From positions 545,966 through 609,965 of the forward strand of contig NW_027478711.1 of assembly GCF_051014685.1 (NCBI RefSeq): 64,000 nucleotides of DNA. Direction: 5' to 3'. Numbering within the stretch: position 1 is the first letter of the stretch; each line of letters begins with the position of its first letter. Source of the DNA: Ptiloglossa arizonensis (lineage: Eukaryota; Arthropoda; Insecta; Hymenoptera; Colletidae). Shown piece after piece: positions 15,361 to 31,262 of the stretch. The notes beneath the pieces are model-generated. The model was not told the DNA's origin, ran no database searches, and saw nothing but the letters and a program-made list of their open reading frames with translations. Made by a program: the position numbers and the translations under genes.

Positions 15361-15913
15361 GTATAACGTATAACGCATAACGAATAACGAATAATGTATA
15401 ACCTATGACGTATAACGTATAACGTATAACATATAACGTATATCGTATAACGTATAACGTATAACGTATAACGTATCACGAATAACGTAAAACGTATAAC
15501 GTATAACGTATAACGTATAACGTATAACGTATAGCGTATAACGTGTAACGAAGAACGTATAACGAATAACGTATAACGTATATCGTATAACGTATAACGT
15601 ATAACGTATAACGTCTAACGTATAACTTATAACGTATAACGTATAACGTATAACGTATAACGAGTAACGTAAAACGTATGACGCATTACATATTACGTAT
15701 AACGTATAACGTATAACGTATAACGTATAACGTATAACGTATAACGTATAACGAATAACGTAAAACGTATAACGTATACCGTATAACGTATAACGTATAA
15801 CGTATAACGTATAACGTATAACGTATAACGTATAACGTATAACGTATAACGTATAACGTATACCGTATAACGTATAACGTATAACGTATAACGTATAACG
15901 TATAACGTATAAC

Positions 15914-17327
15914 GTGTAACGAATAACGCAAAACGTATAACGCATAACGTATAACGTATAACGTGTAACGAAGAACGTATAACGAATAACGTATAACGTA
16001 TATCGTATAACGTATAACGTATAACGTATAACGTATAACGTATAACGTATAACGTATAACGTATAACGTATAACGTATAACGAATAACGTAAAACGTATG
16101 ACGCATTACATATTACGTATAACGTATAACGTATAACGTATAACGTATAACGTATAACGAATAACGTATAACTTATAACGTATAACGTATACCGTATAAC
16201 GTATAACGTATAACGTATAACGTATAACGTATATCGTAAAACGTATAACGTATAACGTATAAAGAATAACGTATAACGTATAACGTATAGCCTATAACGT
16301 ATAACGTATAACGTATAACGTATAACGCATAACGAATAACGAATAATGTATAACCTATGACGTATAACGTATAACGTATAACATATAACGTATATCGTAT
16401 AACGTATAACGTATAACGTATTACGTATAACGTATAACGTACAACGTATAACGTATAACGTATAACGTATAACGAATAACGTAAAACGTATAACGTATAC
16501 CGTATAACGTATAACGTATAACGTATAACGTATAACGTATAACGTATAACGTATAACGTATAACGTATAACGTATAACGTATACCGTATAACGTATAACG
16601 TATAACGTATAACGTATAACGTGTAACGAATAACGCAAAACGTATAACGCATAACGTATAACGTATAACGTGTAACGAAGAACGTATAACGAATAACGTA
16701 TAACGTATATCGTATAACGTATAACGTATAACGTATAACGTATAACGTATAACGTATAACGTATAACGTATAACGTATAACGTATAACGAATAACGTAAA
16801 ACGTATGACGCATTACATATTACGTATAACGTATAACGTATAACGTATAACGTATAACGTATAACGAATAACGTATAACTTATAACGTATAACGTATACC
16901 GTATAACGTATAACGTATAACGTATAACGTATAACGTATATCGTAAAACGTATAACGTATAACGTATAAAGAATAACGTATAACGTATAACGTATAGCCT
17001 ATAACGTATAACGTATAACGTATAACGTATAACGCATAACGAATAACGAATAATGTATAACCTATGACGTATAACGTATAACGTATAACATATAACGTAT
17101 ATCGTATAACGTATAACGTATAACGTATTACGTATAACGTATAACGTACAACGTATAACGTATAACGTATAACGTATCACGAATAACGTAAAACGTATAA
17201 CGTATAACGTATAACGAATAACGTATAACGTATAACGTATAACGTATAACGTATAACGTATAACGTATAACGTATAACGTATAACGTATAACGTATAACG
17301 TATAACGTATAACGTATAACGTATAAC
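15914..17327. repeat. 707-bp tandem duplication (101 units)
   Basis: The TGTAACG-AATAACG-CAAAACG string at 15,914 recurs at 16,621, GCATTACATATTACG at 16,103 recurs at 16,810, and AATAATG at 16,342 recurs at 17,049, each 707 bp later. The same segment type (AATAATG near 15,390) exists one step further upstream at a 952-bp spacing. No gene is seen. Confidence 0.87.
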
Positions 17328-18549
17328 GTATAACGTATAACGAATAACGTAAAACTTATAACGCATAACGTATATCGTATACCGTATAACGTATAACGTA
17401 TAACGTATAACGTATAACGTATAACGCATAACGAATAACGTATAATGTATAACCTATGACATATAACGTATAACGTATAACGTATAACGTATAACGTATA
17501 ACGAATAACGTAAAACGTATAACGCATAACGTATAACGTATAACGTATAACGTATAACGTATAACTTATAACGTATAACGTATAACGTATAACGTATAAC
17601 GCATAACGTATAACGTATAACGTATAACGTATAACGTATAACGTATAACGTATAACGTATAACGTATAACGTATAACGTATAACGTATAACGTATAACGT
17701 ATAACGTATAACGTATAACGTATAACGTATAACGTATAAAGAATAACGTATAACGTATACCGTATAACGTATAACGTATAACGTATAACGTATAACGTAT
17801 AACGTATAACGTATCACGAATAACGTAAAACGTATAACGCATAACGTATAACGTATAACGTGTAACGAAGAACGTATAAGGAATAACGTAAAGCGTATTA
17901 CGTATTACATATTTCGTATAACGTATAACGTGTATCGTATAACTTGTAACGAAAAACGTATAACGAATAACGTAAAACGTATGACGCTTTACATATTACG
18001 TATAACGTATAACGTATAACGTATAACGTATAACGTATAACGAATAACGTAAAACGTATAACGCATAACGTATAACGTATAACGTGTAACGAAGAACGTA
18101 TAACGAATAACGTATAACGCATAACGAATAACGTATAACCTATAACCTATGACGTATAACGTATAACGTATAACATATAACGTATATCGTATAACGTATA
18201 ACGTATAACGTATAACGTATAAAGAATAACGTATAACGTATACCGTATAACGTATAACGTATAACGTATAACGTATAACGTATAACGTATAACGAATAAC
18301 GTAAAACGTATAACGCATAACGTATAACATATAACGTATAACGTATAACGTAAAACGCATAACGTATAACGTATATCGTATAACGTATAACGTAAAACGT
18401 ATAACGTATAACGTATAACGTATAACGTATAACGTATAACGTATAACGTATATCGTATAACGTATAACGTATAACGTATTACGTATAACGTATAACGTAC
18501 AACGTATAACGTATAACGTATAACGTATCACGAATAACGTAAAACGTAT

Positions 18550-19170
18550 AACGTATAACGTATAACGTATAACGTATAACGTATAGCGTATAACGTGTAA
18601 CGAAGAACGTATAACGAATAACGTATAACGTATATCGTATAGCGTATAACGTATAACGTATAACGTCTAACGTATAACTTATAACGTATAACGTATAACG
18701 TATAACGAGTAACGTAAAACGTATGACGCATTACATATTACGTATAACGTATAACGTATAACGTATAACGTATAACGTATAACGTATAACGTATAACGAA
18801 TAACGTAAAACGTATAACGTATACCGTATAACGTATAACGTATAACGTATAACGTATAACGTATAACGTATAACGTATAACGTATAACGTATAACGTATA
18901 ACGTATACCGTATAACGTATAACGTATAACGTATAACGTATAACGTATAACGTATAACGTGTAACGAATAACGCAAAACGCATAACGCATAACGTATAAC
19001 GTATAACGTGTAACGAAGAACGTATAACGAATAACGTATAACGTATATCGTATAACGTATAACGTATAACGTATAACGTATAACGTATAACGTATAACGT
19101 ATAACGTATAACGTATAACGTATAACGTATAACGAATAACGTAAAACGTATGACGCATTACATATTACGT
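18550..19170. repeat. Copy of the 15.5-16.1 kb segment, offset 3,045 bp
   Basis: The rare TGTAACG-AATAACG-CAAAACG string at 18,959 lies exactly 3,045 bp (435 units) after its match at 15,914. The unusual AGTAACG units near 15,662 and 18,707 also correspond. The copies differ by single bases, for example CATAACG after CAAAACG here versus TATAACG at 15.9 kb. Confidence 0.82.
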
Positions 19171-22100
19171 ATAACGTATAACGTATAACGTATAACGTAT
19201 AACGTATAACGTATAACGAATAACGTATAACTTATAACGTATAACGTATACCGTATAACGTATAACGTATAACGTATAACGTATAACGTATATCGTAAAA
19301 CGTATAACGTATGACGTATAAAGAATAACGTATAACGTATAACGAATAACGTATAACTTATAACGTATAACGTATACCGTATAACGTATAACGAATAACG
19401 TAAAACGTATAACGTATACCGTATAACGTATAACGTATAACGTATAACGTATAACGTATAACGTATAACGTATAACGTATAACGTATAACGTATAACGTA
19501 TAAGGTATAACGTATAACGTATAACGTATAACGTATAACGTATAACGTATAACGTAGAACGTAGAACGTATAACGTATAACGTATAACGTATAACGTATA
19601 ACGTATAACGTACAACGTATACCGTATCACGTATAATGTATTACGAATAACGTGTTACGTATAACGTATAACGTATAACGTATAACGTATAACGTATAAC
19701 GTATAACGTATAACGTATAACGTATAACGTATAACGTATAACGTATAACGTATAACATATAACGTATAACGTACAACGTATAACGTATAACGTATAACGT
19801 ATAACGTATAACGTATAACGTATAACGTATAACGTATAACGTATAACGTACAACGTATAACGTATAACGTATAACGTATAACGTATAACGTAAAACGTAT
19901 AACGTATACCGTATAACGTATAAAGTATAACGTATAACGTATAACGTATAACATATAACGTATAACGTATAACGTATTACGTATAACGTATAACGTATAA
20001 CGTATAACGTATAACGAATAACGTATAACGTAAAACGTATAATGTATAACGTATAACGTATAACCTATGACGTATAACGTATAACGTATAACGTATAAAG
20101 TATAACGTATAACGTATAACGTATAACGTATAACGTATAACGAATAACGTAAAACGTATAACGTATACCGTATAACGTATAACGTATAACGTATAACGTA
20201 GAACGTAGAACGTATAACGTATAACGTATAACGTATAACGTATAACGTATAACGTACAACGTATACCGTATCACGTATAATGTATTACGAATAACGTGTT
20301 ACGTATAACGTATAACGTATAACGTATAACGTATAACGTATAACATATAACGTATAAGGTATAACGTATATTGTATAACGTATAACGAATAACGTAAAAC
20401 GTATTACGTATTACATATTTCGTATAACGTATGACGTGTATCGTATAACGTATGACGTACAACTTATAACGTATAACGTATAACGTATAACTTGTAACGA
20501 AAAAAGTATAAAGAATAACGTAAAACGTATGACGCATTACATATTACGTATAACGTATAACGTATAACGTATAACCTATGACGTATAACGTCTAACTTAT
20601 AACGTATAACGTATAACGTATAACGTATAACGTATAACGTATAACGTATAACGTATAACGTATAGAGTATAACGTATAACGTATAACGTATAACGTATAA
20701 CGTATAACGTATAACGTATAACGTATAACTTATAACGTATAACGTATACCGTATAACGTATAACGTATAACGTATAACGTATAACGTATATCGTAAAACG
20801 TATAACGTATGACGTATAAAGAATAACGTATAACGTATAACGTATAACGTATAACGTATAACGTATACCGTATAACGTATAACGTATAACGTATAACGTA
20901 TAACGTATAACGTATAACGTATATCGTAAAACGTATAACGTCTGACGTATAAAGAATAACGCATAACGTATAACGTATAAAGAATAACGTATAACGTATA
21001 ACGTATAACGTATAACCTATGACGTATAACGTCTAACTTATAACGTATAACGTATAACGTATAACGTATAACGTATAACGTATAACGTATAACTTATAAC
21101 GTATAACGTATACCGTATAACGTATAACGTATAACGTATAACGTATAACGTATATCGTAAAACGTATAACGTATGACGTATAAAGAATAACGTATAACGT
21201 ATAACGTATAACGTATAACGTACAACGTATAACGTATAACGCATAACGAATAACGTATAACGTATAACCTATGACGTATAACGTATAACGTATAACATAT
21301 CACGTATATCGTATAACGAATAACGTATAACGTATAACGTATAACGTATAACGAATAACGTAAAACTTATAACGCATAACGTATATCGTATACCGTATTA
21401 CGTATAACGTATAACGTATAACGTATAACGTATAACGTATAACGTATAACGTATAACGTATAACGTATAACGTATAACGTATAACGTATAACGTATAACG
21501 TATAACGAATAACGTAAAACTTATAACGCATAACGTATATCGTATACCGTATAACGTATAACGTATAACGTATAACGTATAACGTATAACGCATAACGAA
21601 TAACGTATAATGTATAACCTATGACATATAACGTATAACGTATAACGTATAACGTATAACGTATAACGAATAACGTAAAACGTATAACGCATAACGTATA
21701 ACGTATAACGTATAACGTATAACGTATAACGTATAACGTATGACGTATAACGTATAACGTATAACGCATAACGTATAACGTATAACGTATAACGTATAAC
21801 GTATAACGTATAACGTATAACGTATAACGTATAACGTATAACGTATAACGTATAACGTATAACGTATAACGTATAACGTATAACGTATAACGTATAAAGA
21901 ATAACGTATAACGTATACCGTATAACGTATAACGTATATCGTATAACGTATAACGTATAACGTATCATGAATAACGTAAAACGTATAACGCATAACGTAT
22001 AACGTATAACGTATAACGTATAACGTATAACGTATGACGTATAACGTATAACGTATAACGCATAACGTATAACGTATAACGTATAACGTATAACGTATAA

Positions 22101-23198
22101 CGTATAACGTATAACGTATAACGTATAACGTATAACGTATAACGTATAACGTATAACGTATAACGTATAACCTATGACATATAACGTATAACGTATAACG
22201 TATAACGTATAACGTATAACGAATAACGTAAAACGTATAACGCATAACGTATAACGTATAACGTATAACGTATAACGTATAACGTATAACGTATACCGTA
22301 TAACGTATAACGTATAACGTATAACGTATAACGTATAACGTATAACGTATAACGAATAACGTAAAACGTATAACGCATAACGTATAACGTATAACGTATA
22401 ACGTATAACTTAAAACGCATAACGTATAACGTATATCGTATAACGTATAACGTAAAACGTATAACGTATAACGTATAACGTATAACGTATAACGTATAAC
22501 GTATAACGTATAACGTATAACGTATAACGAATAACGTAAAACGTATAACGCATAACGTATATCGTATACCGTATAACGTATAACGTATAACGTATAACGT
22601 ATAACGTATAACGCATAACGAATAACGTATAACCTATAACCTATGACGTATAACGTATAACGTATAACATATAACGTATATCGTATAACGTATAACGTAT
22701 AACGTATTACGTATAACGTATAACGTACAACGTATAACGTATAACGTATAACGTATCACGAATAACGTAAAACGTATAACGTATAACGTATAACGTATAA
22801 CGTATAACGTATAACGTATAACGTGTAACGAAGAACGTATAACGAATAACGTATAACGTATATCGTCTAACGTATAACGTATAACGTATAACGTCTAACG
22901 TATAACTTATAACGTATAACGTATAACGAATATCGAATAACGTAAAACGTATGACGCATTACATATTACGTATAACGTATAACGTATAACGTATAACGTA
23001 TAACGTGTAACGAAGAACGTATAACGAATAACGTATAACGTATATCGTATAACGTAGAACGTATAACGTATAACGTATAACGTATAACGTATAACGTATA
23101 ACGTATAACGTATAACGTATCACGAATAACGTAAAACGTATAACGCATAACGTATAACGTATAACGTGTAACGAAGAACGTATAACGAATAACGTAAA

Positions 23199-25599
23199 GC
23201 GTATTACGTATTACATATTTCGTATAACGTATAACGTGTATCGTATAACTTGTAACGAAAAACGTATAACGAATAACGTAAAACGTATGACGCATTACAT
23301 ATTACGTATAACGTATAACGTATAACGTATAACGGACAACGTATAACGAATAACGTAAAACGTATAACACATAACGTATAACGTAAAACGTGTAACGAAG
23401 AACGTATTACGAATAACGTATAACGCATAACGAATAACGTATAACCTATAACCTATGACGTATAACGTATAACGTATAACATATAACGTATATCGTATAA
23501 CGTATAACGTATAACGTATAAAGAATAACGTATAACGTATACTGTATAACGTATAACGTATAACGTATAACGTATAACGTATAACGTATAACGTAAAACG
23601 TATAACGTATAACGTATAACGTATAACGTATAACGTATAACGTATAACGTATAACGTATAACGAATAACGTAAAACGTATAACGCATAACGTATATCGTA
23701 TACCGTATAACGTATAACGTGTAACGTATAACGTATAACGTATAACGCATAACGAATAACGTATAACCTATAACCTATGACGTATAACGTATAACGTACA
23801 ACGTATAACGTATAACGTATAACGAATAACGTAAAACGTATGACGCATTACATATTACGTATAACGTATAACGTATAACGTATAATGTATAACGTATAAC
23901 GAATAACGTAAAACGTATAACGTATACTGTATAACGTATAACGTATAACGTATAACGTATAACGTATAACGTATAACGTATAACGTATACCGTATAGCGC
24001 ATAACGTATATCGTATACCGTATAACGTATAACGTATAACGTATAACGTATAACGTATAACGTATAACGCATAACGAATAACGTATAATGTATAACCTAT
24101 GACGTATAACGTATAACTTATAACATATAACCTATAACGTATAACGTATAACGTATAACGTATATCGCATAACGTATAACGTATAACGTATAACGTATAA
24201 CGTATAACGTATAACGTATAACGTATAACGTATAACGTATAACGTATAACGTATAACGTATAACGTATACAGTATAACGTATAACGTATAACGTATAACG
24301 TATAACGTATAACGTATAACGTATAACGTGTAACGAAGAACGTATAACGAATAACGTATAACGTATATCGTATAACGTATAACGTATAACGTATAACGTC
24401 TAACGTATAACTTATAACGTATAACGTATAACGTATATCGAATAACGTAAAACGTATGACGCATTACATATTACGTATCACGAATAACGTAAAACGTATA
24501 ACGTATAACGTATAACGTATAACGAATAACGTAAAACGTATAACGCATAACGTATAACGTATAACGTATAACGTATAACATATAACCTATAACGTATAAC
24601 GTATAACGTATAACGTATATCGCATAACGTATAACGTATAACGTATAACGTATAACGTATAACGTATAACGAATAACGTATAACATATAACGTATAACGT
24701 ATAACGTATAACGTATAACGTATAACGTATAAAGAATAACGTATAACATATACCGTATAACGTATAACGTATAACGTATAACGTATAACGTATAACGTAT
24801 ACCGTATCACGAATAACGTAAAACGTATAACGCATAACGTATAACGTATAACGTGTAACGAAGAACGTATAACGAATAACGTAAAGCGTATTACGTATTA
24901 CATATTTCGTATAACGTATAACGTGTATCGTATAACTTGTAACGAAAAACGTATAACGAATAACGTAAAACGTATGACGCATTACATATTACGTATAACG
25001 TATAACGTAAAACGTATAACGTATAACGTATAACGAATAACGTAAAACGTATAACGCATAACGTATAACGTATAAGGTGTAACGAAGAACGTATAACGAA
25101 TAACGTATAACGCATATCGTATAACGTAGAACGTATAACGTATAACGTATATCGTAAAACGTATAACGTATAACGTATAACGTATAACGTATAACGTATA
25201 ACGTATAACGTATAACGTATAACGTATACCGTATAACGTATAACGTATAACGTATAACGTATAACGTATATCGTAAAACGTATAACGTATGACGTATAAA
25301 GAATAACGTATTACGTATAACGTATAAAGAATAACGTATAACGTATAACGTATAACGAATAACGTAAAACGTATAACGCATAACGTATAACGTATAACGT
25401 GTAACGAAGAACGTATAACGAATAACGTATAACGTATATCGTATAACGTAGAACGTATAACGTATAACGTATAACGTATAACGTATAACGTATAACGTAT
25501 AACGTATAACGTATAACGTATCACGAATAACGTAAAACGTATAACGCATAACGTATAACGTATAACGTGTAACGAAGAACGTATAACGAATAACGTAAA
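23199..25599. repeat. Short forerunner copy of the long HOR (2,401 bp)
   Basis: It starts with the same TAAAGCG, TATTACG, TTACATATTTCG series that opens each long HOR copy, followed by a GGACAACG string that corresponds to GGATAACG in copies 1 to 4. It contains later HOR sub-blocks (for example the TATACTG unit near 23,540 and a TATAGCG-CATAACG string near 23,995) but is only 343 units long. A further opening string lies near 24,886. It is either a truncated HOR copy or an ancestral shorter form. Confidence 0.7.
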
Positions 25600-28500
25600 G
25601 CGTATTACGTATTACATATTTCGTATAACGTATAACGTGTATCGTATAACTTGTAACGAAAAACGTATAACGAATAACGTAAAACGTATGACGCATTACA
25701 TATTACGTATAACATATAACGTATAACGTATAACGGATAACGTATAACGAATAACGTAAAACGTATAACGCATAACGTATAACGTAAAACGTGTAACGAA
25801 GAACGTATAACGAATAACGTATAACGCATAACGAATAACGTATAACCTATAACCTATGACGTATAACGTATAACGTATAACATATAACGTATATCGTATA
25901 ACGTATAACGTATAACGTATAAAGAATAACGTATAACGTATACTGTATAACGTATAACGTATAACGTATAACGTATAACGTATAACGTATAACGTAAAAC
26001 GTATAACGTATAACGTATAACGTATAACGTATAACGTATAACGTATAACGTGTAACGTATAACGAATAACGTAAAACGTATAAAACATAACGTATATCGT
26101 ATACCGTATAACGTATAACGTGTAACGTATAACGTATAACGTATAACGCATAACGAATAACGTATAACCTATAACCTATGACGTATAACGTATAACGTAC
26201 AACGTATAACGTATAACGTTTAACGTATCACGAATAACGTAAAACGTATAACGTATAACGTATAACGTATAACGTATAACGTATAACGTATAACGTGTAA
26301 CGAAGAACGTATAACGTATAACGTATAACGTATATCGTATAACGTATAACGTATAACGTATAACGTCTAACGTATAACTTATAACGTATAACGTATAACG
26401 TATAACGAATAACGTAAAACGTATGACGCATTACATATTACGTATAACGTATAACGTATAACGTATAATGTATAACGTATAACGAATAACGTAAAACGTA
26501 TAACGTATACCGTATAACGTATAACGTATAACGTATAACGTATAACGTATAACGTATAACGTATAACGTATAACGTATACCGTATAGCGCATAACGTATA
26601 TCGTATACCGTATAACGTATAACGTATAACGTATAACGTATAACGTATAACGCATAACGAATAACGTATAATGTATAACCTATGACGTATAACGTATAAC
26701 GTATAACGTATAACGTATAACGTATAACGTATAACGAATAACGTATAACGTATAACGTATAACGTATAACGTATAACGTATAACGTATAACGTATAACGT
26801 ATAACGTATAACGTATAACGTATAACGTATAACGTATAACGTATAACGTATAACGAATAACGTAAAACTTAAAACGCATAACGTATATCGTATACCGTAT
26901 AACGTATAACGTATAACGTATAACGTATAACGTATAACGTATAACGTATAACGTATAACGTATAACGTATAACGCATAACGAATAACGTATAACGTATAA
27001 CCCATGACATATAACGTATAACGTATAACGTATAACGTATAACGTATAACGTATAACGTATAACGTATAACGTATAACGAATAACGTAAAACGTATAACG
27101 CATAACGTATAACGTATAACGTATAACGTATAACGTATAAAGAATAACGTATGACGTATACCGTATAACGTATAACGTATAACGTATAACGTATAACGTG
27201 TAACGTATCACGAATAACGTAAAACGTATAACGCATAACGTATAACGTATAACGTGTAACGAAGAACGTATAACGAATAACGTAAAGCGTATTACGTATT
27301 ACATATTTCGTATAACGTATAACGTGTATCGTATAACTTGTAACGAAAAACGTATAACGAATAACGTAAAACGTATGACGCATTACATATTACGTATAAC
27401 GTATAACGTATAACGTATAACGTATTACGTATAACGAATAACGTAAAACGTATAACGCATAACGTATAACGTATAACGTGTAACGAAGAACGTATAACGA
27501 ATAACGTATAACGTATATCGTATAACGTATAACGTATAACGTATAACGTCTAACGTATAACTTATAACGTATAACGTATAACGTATAACGTATAACGTAT
27601 AACGTATAACGTATAACGTAGAACGTAGAACGTATAACGTATAACGTATATCGTAAAACGTATAACGTATAACGTATAACGTATAACGTAAAACGTATAA
27701 CCTATAACGTATAACGTATAAAGTATAACGTATAACGTATAACGTATAACGTAAAACGTATAACGTGTAACGTATAACGTATAACCTATGACGTATAACG
27801 TAGAACGTATAACGTATAACGTATAAAGAATAACGTATAACGTATAACGTATAACGAATAACGTAAAACGTATAACGCATAACGTATAACGTATAAGGTG
27901 TAACGAAGAACGTATAACGAATAACGTATAACGTATATCGTATAACGTAGAACGTATATCGTATAACGTATATCGTAAAACGTATAACGTATAACGTATA
28001 ACGTATAACGTATAACGTATAACGTATAACGTATAACGTATAACGTATACCGTATAACGTATAACGTATAACGTATAACGTATAACGTATATCGTAAAAC
28101 GTATAACGTATGACGTATGAAGAATGACGTATAACGTAAAACGTATAAAGAATAACGTATAACGTATAACGTATAACGAATAACGTAAAACGTATAACGC
28201 ATAACGTATAACCTATAACGTATAACGTATAGCGTATAACGTATAACGTATAACGTATAACGTATGACGTATAACGTATAACGTATAACGTATAACGTAT
28301 AACGTATAACGTATACCGTATGACGTATAACGTATGACGTATCACGAATAACGTAAAACGTATAACGCATAACGTATAACGTATAACGTGTAACGAAGAA
28401 CGTATAACGAATAACGTAAAACGTATACCGTATAACGTATAACGAATAACGTAAAACGTATGACGCATTACATATTACGTATAACGTATAACGTATAACG

Positions 28501-31262
28501 TATAACGTATAACGTATAACGAATAACGTAAAGCATATAACGTATACCGTATAACGTATAACGTATAACGTATAACGTATAACGTATAACGTATACCGTA
28601 TAACGTATAACGTATAACGTATAACGTATGACGTATAACGTATAACGTATAGCGTATAACGTATTACGTATAACGTATAACGTATAACGTATAACGTATA
28701 ACGAATAACGTATAACGTAAAACGTATAACGTGTAACGTATAACGTATAACCTATGACGTATAACGTATAACGTATAACGTATAACGTATAACGTATAAC
28801 GTATAACGTATAACGTATAACCTATAACGTATAACGTGTAACGAAGGACGTATAACGAATATCGTAAAACGTATAACGCATAACATGTAACGTATAACGT
28901 ATCACGTATAACGTATAACGTATAACGTATAACGTATAACGTATAACGTATAACGTATAACGTATAACGTATAACGTATAACGTATAACGCATAACATGT
29001 AACGTATAACGTATCACGTATAACGTATAACGTATAACGTATAACGTATAACGTATAACGTATAACGTATAACGTATAACGTATAACGTATAACGTATAA
29101 CGTATAACGTATAACGTATAACGTATAACGTATAACGTATAAGGTATAACGTATAACGTATAACGTATAACGTATAACGTATAACGTATAACGTATAATG
29201 TATAACGTATAACGTATAACGTATAACGTATAACGTATAACGTATAACGTATAACGTATAACGTATAACGTATAACGTATAACGTATAACGTATAACGTA
29301 TAACGTATAACGTATAACGTATAACGTATAACGTATAACGTATAACGTATAACGCATAACATGTAACGTATAACGTATCACGTATAACGTATAACGTATA
29401 ACGTATAACGTATAACGTATAACGTATACCGTATGACGTATAACGTATGACGTATCACGAATAACGTAAAACGTATAACGCATAACGTATAACGTATAAC
29501 GTGTAACGAAGAACGTATAACGAATAACGTAAAACGTATAACGCATAACATGTAACGTATAACGTATAACGTATAACGTATAACGTATAACGTATAACGT
29601 ATAACGTATAACGTATAACGTATAACGTATAACGTATAACGTATATCGTATAACGTAGAACGTATATCGTATAACGTATATCGTAAAACGTATAACGTAT
29701 AACGTATAACGTATACCGTATAACGTATAACGAATAACGTAAAACGTATGACGCATTACATATTACGTATAACGTATAACGTATAACGTATAACGTATAA
29801 CGTATAACGAATAACGTAAGACATATAACGTATACCGTATAACGTATAACGTATAACGTAGAACGTATAACGTGTAACGTATAACGTATAACCTATGACG
29901 TATAACGTATAACGTATAACGTATAACGTATAACGTATAACGTATAACGTATAACGTATAACCTATAACGTATAACGTGTAACGATGGACGTATAACGAA
30001 TAACGTAAAACGTATGACGCATTACATATTACGTATAACGTATAACGTATAACGTATAACGTATAACGTATAACGAATAACGTAAGACATATAACGTATA
30101 CCGTATAACGTATAACGTATAACGTAGAACGTATAACGTGTAACGTATAACGTATAACGTATAACGTATAACGTATAACGTAAAACGTATAACGCATAAC
30201 GTATAACGTATAACGTATAAAGAATAACGTATAACGTATAACGTATAAAGAATAACGTATAACGAATAACGTAAAACGTATAACGTATACCGTATAACGT
30301 ATAACGCATAACGTATAACGTATAACGTATAACGTATAACGTATAACGTATAACGTATACCGTATAACGTATAACGTATCACGTATAACGTATAACGTAT
30401 AACGTGTAACGAATAACGCAAAACGTATAACGCATAACGTATAACGTATAACGTGTAACGAAGAACGTATAACGAATAACGTATAACGTATATCGTATAA
30501 AGTATAACGTATAACGTATAACGTATAACGTATAACGTATAACGTATAACGTATAACGTAAAACGCATAACATATAACGTATAACGTATAACGTATAACG
30601 TATAACGTATAACGTATAACGTATAACGTATAACGTATAACGTATAACGTATAACGTATAACGTATAACGAATAACGTAAAACGTATAACGCATAACGTA
30701 TATCGTATACCGTATAACGTATAACGTATAACGTACAACGTATAACGTATAACGCATAACGAATAACGTATAACGTATAACCTATGACGTATAACATATA
30801 ACGTATAACATATCACGTATATCGTATAACGTATAACGTATAACGTATAACGTATAACGTATAACGTATAACGTATAACGTATAACGTATAACGTATACC
30901 GTATAACGTATAACGTATAACGTATAACGTATAACGTATATCGTAAAACGTATAACGTATGACGTATAAAGAATAACGTATAACGTATAACGTATGAAGA
31001 ATAACGTATAACGTATAACGTATAACGAATAACGTAAAACGTATAACGCATAACGTATAACGTATAACGTGTAACGAAGAACGTATAACGAATAACGTAT
31101 AACGTATATCGTATAACGTAGAACGTATAACGTATAACGTATAACGTATAACGTATAACGTATAACGTATAACGTATAACGTATCACGAATAACGTAAAA
31201 CGTATAACGCATAACGTATAACGTATAACGTGTAACGAAGAACGTATAACGAATAACGTAAA
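25600..31262. repeat. Long HOR copy 1 (5,663 bp, 809 units)
   Basis: The copy is bounded by successive TAAAGCG-TATTACG opening markers at 25,600 and 31,263. A second TTACATATTTCG marker lies at +1,697. It carries GGATAACG near 25,734, TATACTG near 25,940, TATAGCG-CATAACG near 26,580, a cluster of CATAACA-TGTAACG strings at about 28.9-29.5 kb, and TATGAAG at about 30,993. It is roughly 550-650 bp shorter than the next copies. There is no coding content; it is satellite throughout. Confidence 0.85.

Larger units (their letters stand above)
1..23198. repeat. Irregular higher-order-repeat zone of the satellite
   Basis: The same heptamer fills this stretch, but the variant units form many short, overlapping duplications rather than one dominant long period. 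Shared variant strings recur at spacings of about 1.15 kb, 658, 98, 301, 812, 707, 3,045 and about 4,570 bp (listed separately where I could place them). The marker string TTACATATTTCG, which later appears twice per long HOR, occurs here near 3,710, 6,830, 6,930, 9,170, 13,740, 17,910 and 20,417. All three phase slips of the window lie here. I see no gene or unique sequence. It may be an older or less homogenised flank of the array. Confidence 0.8.
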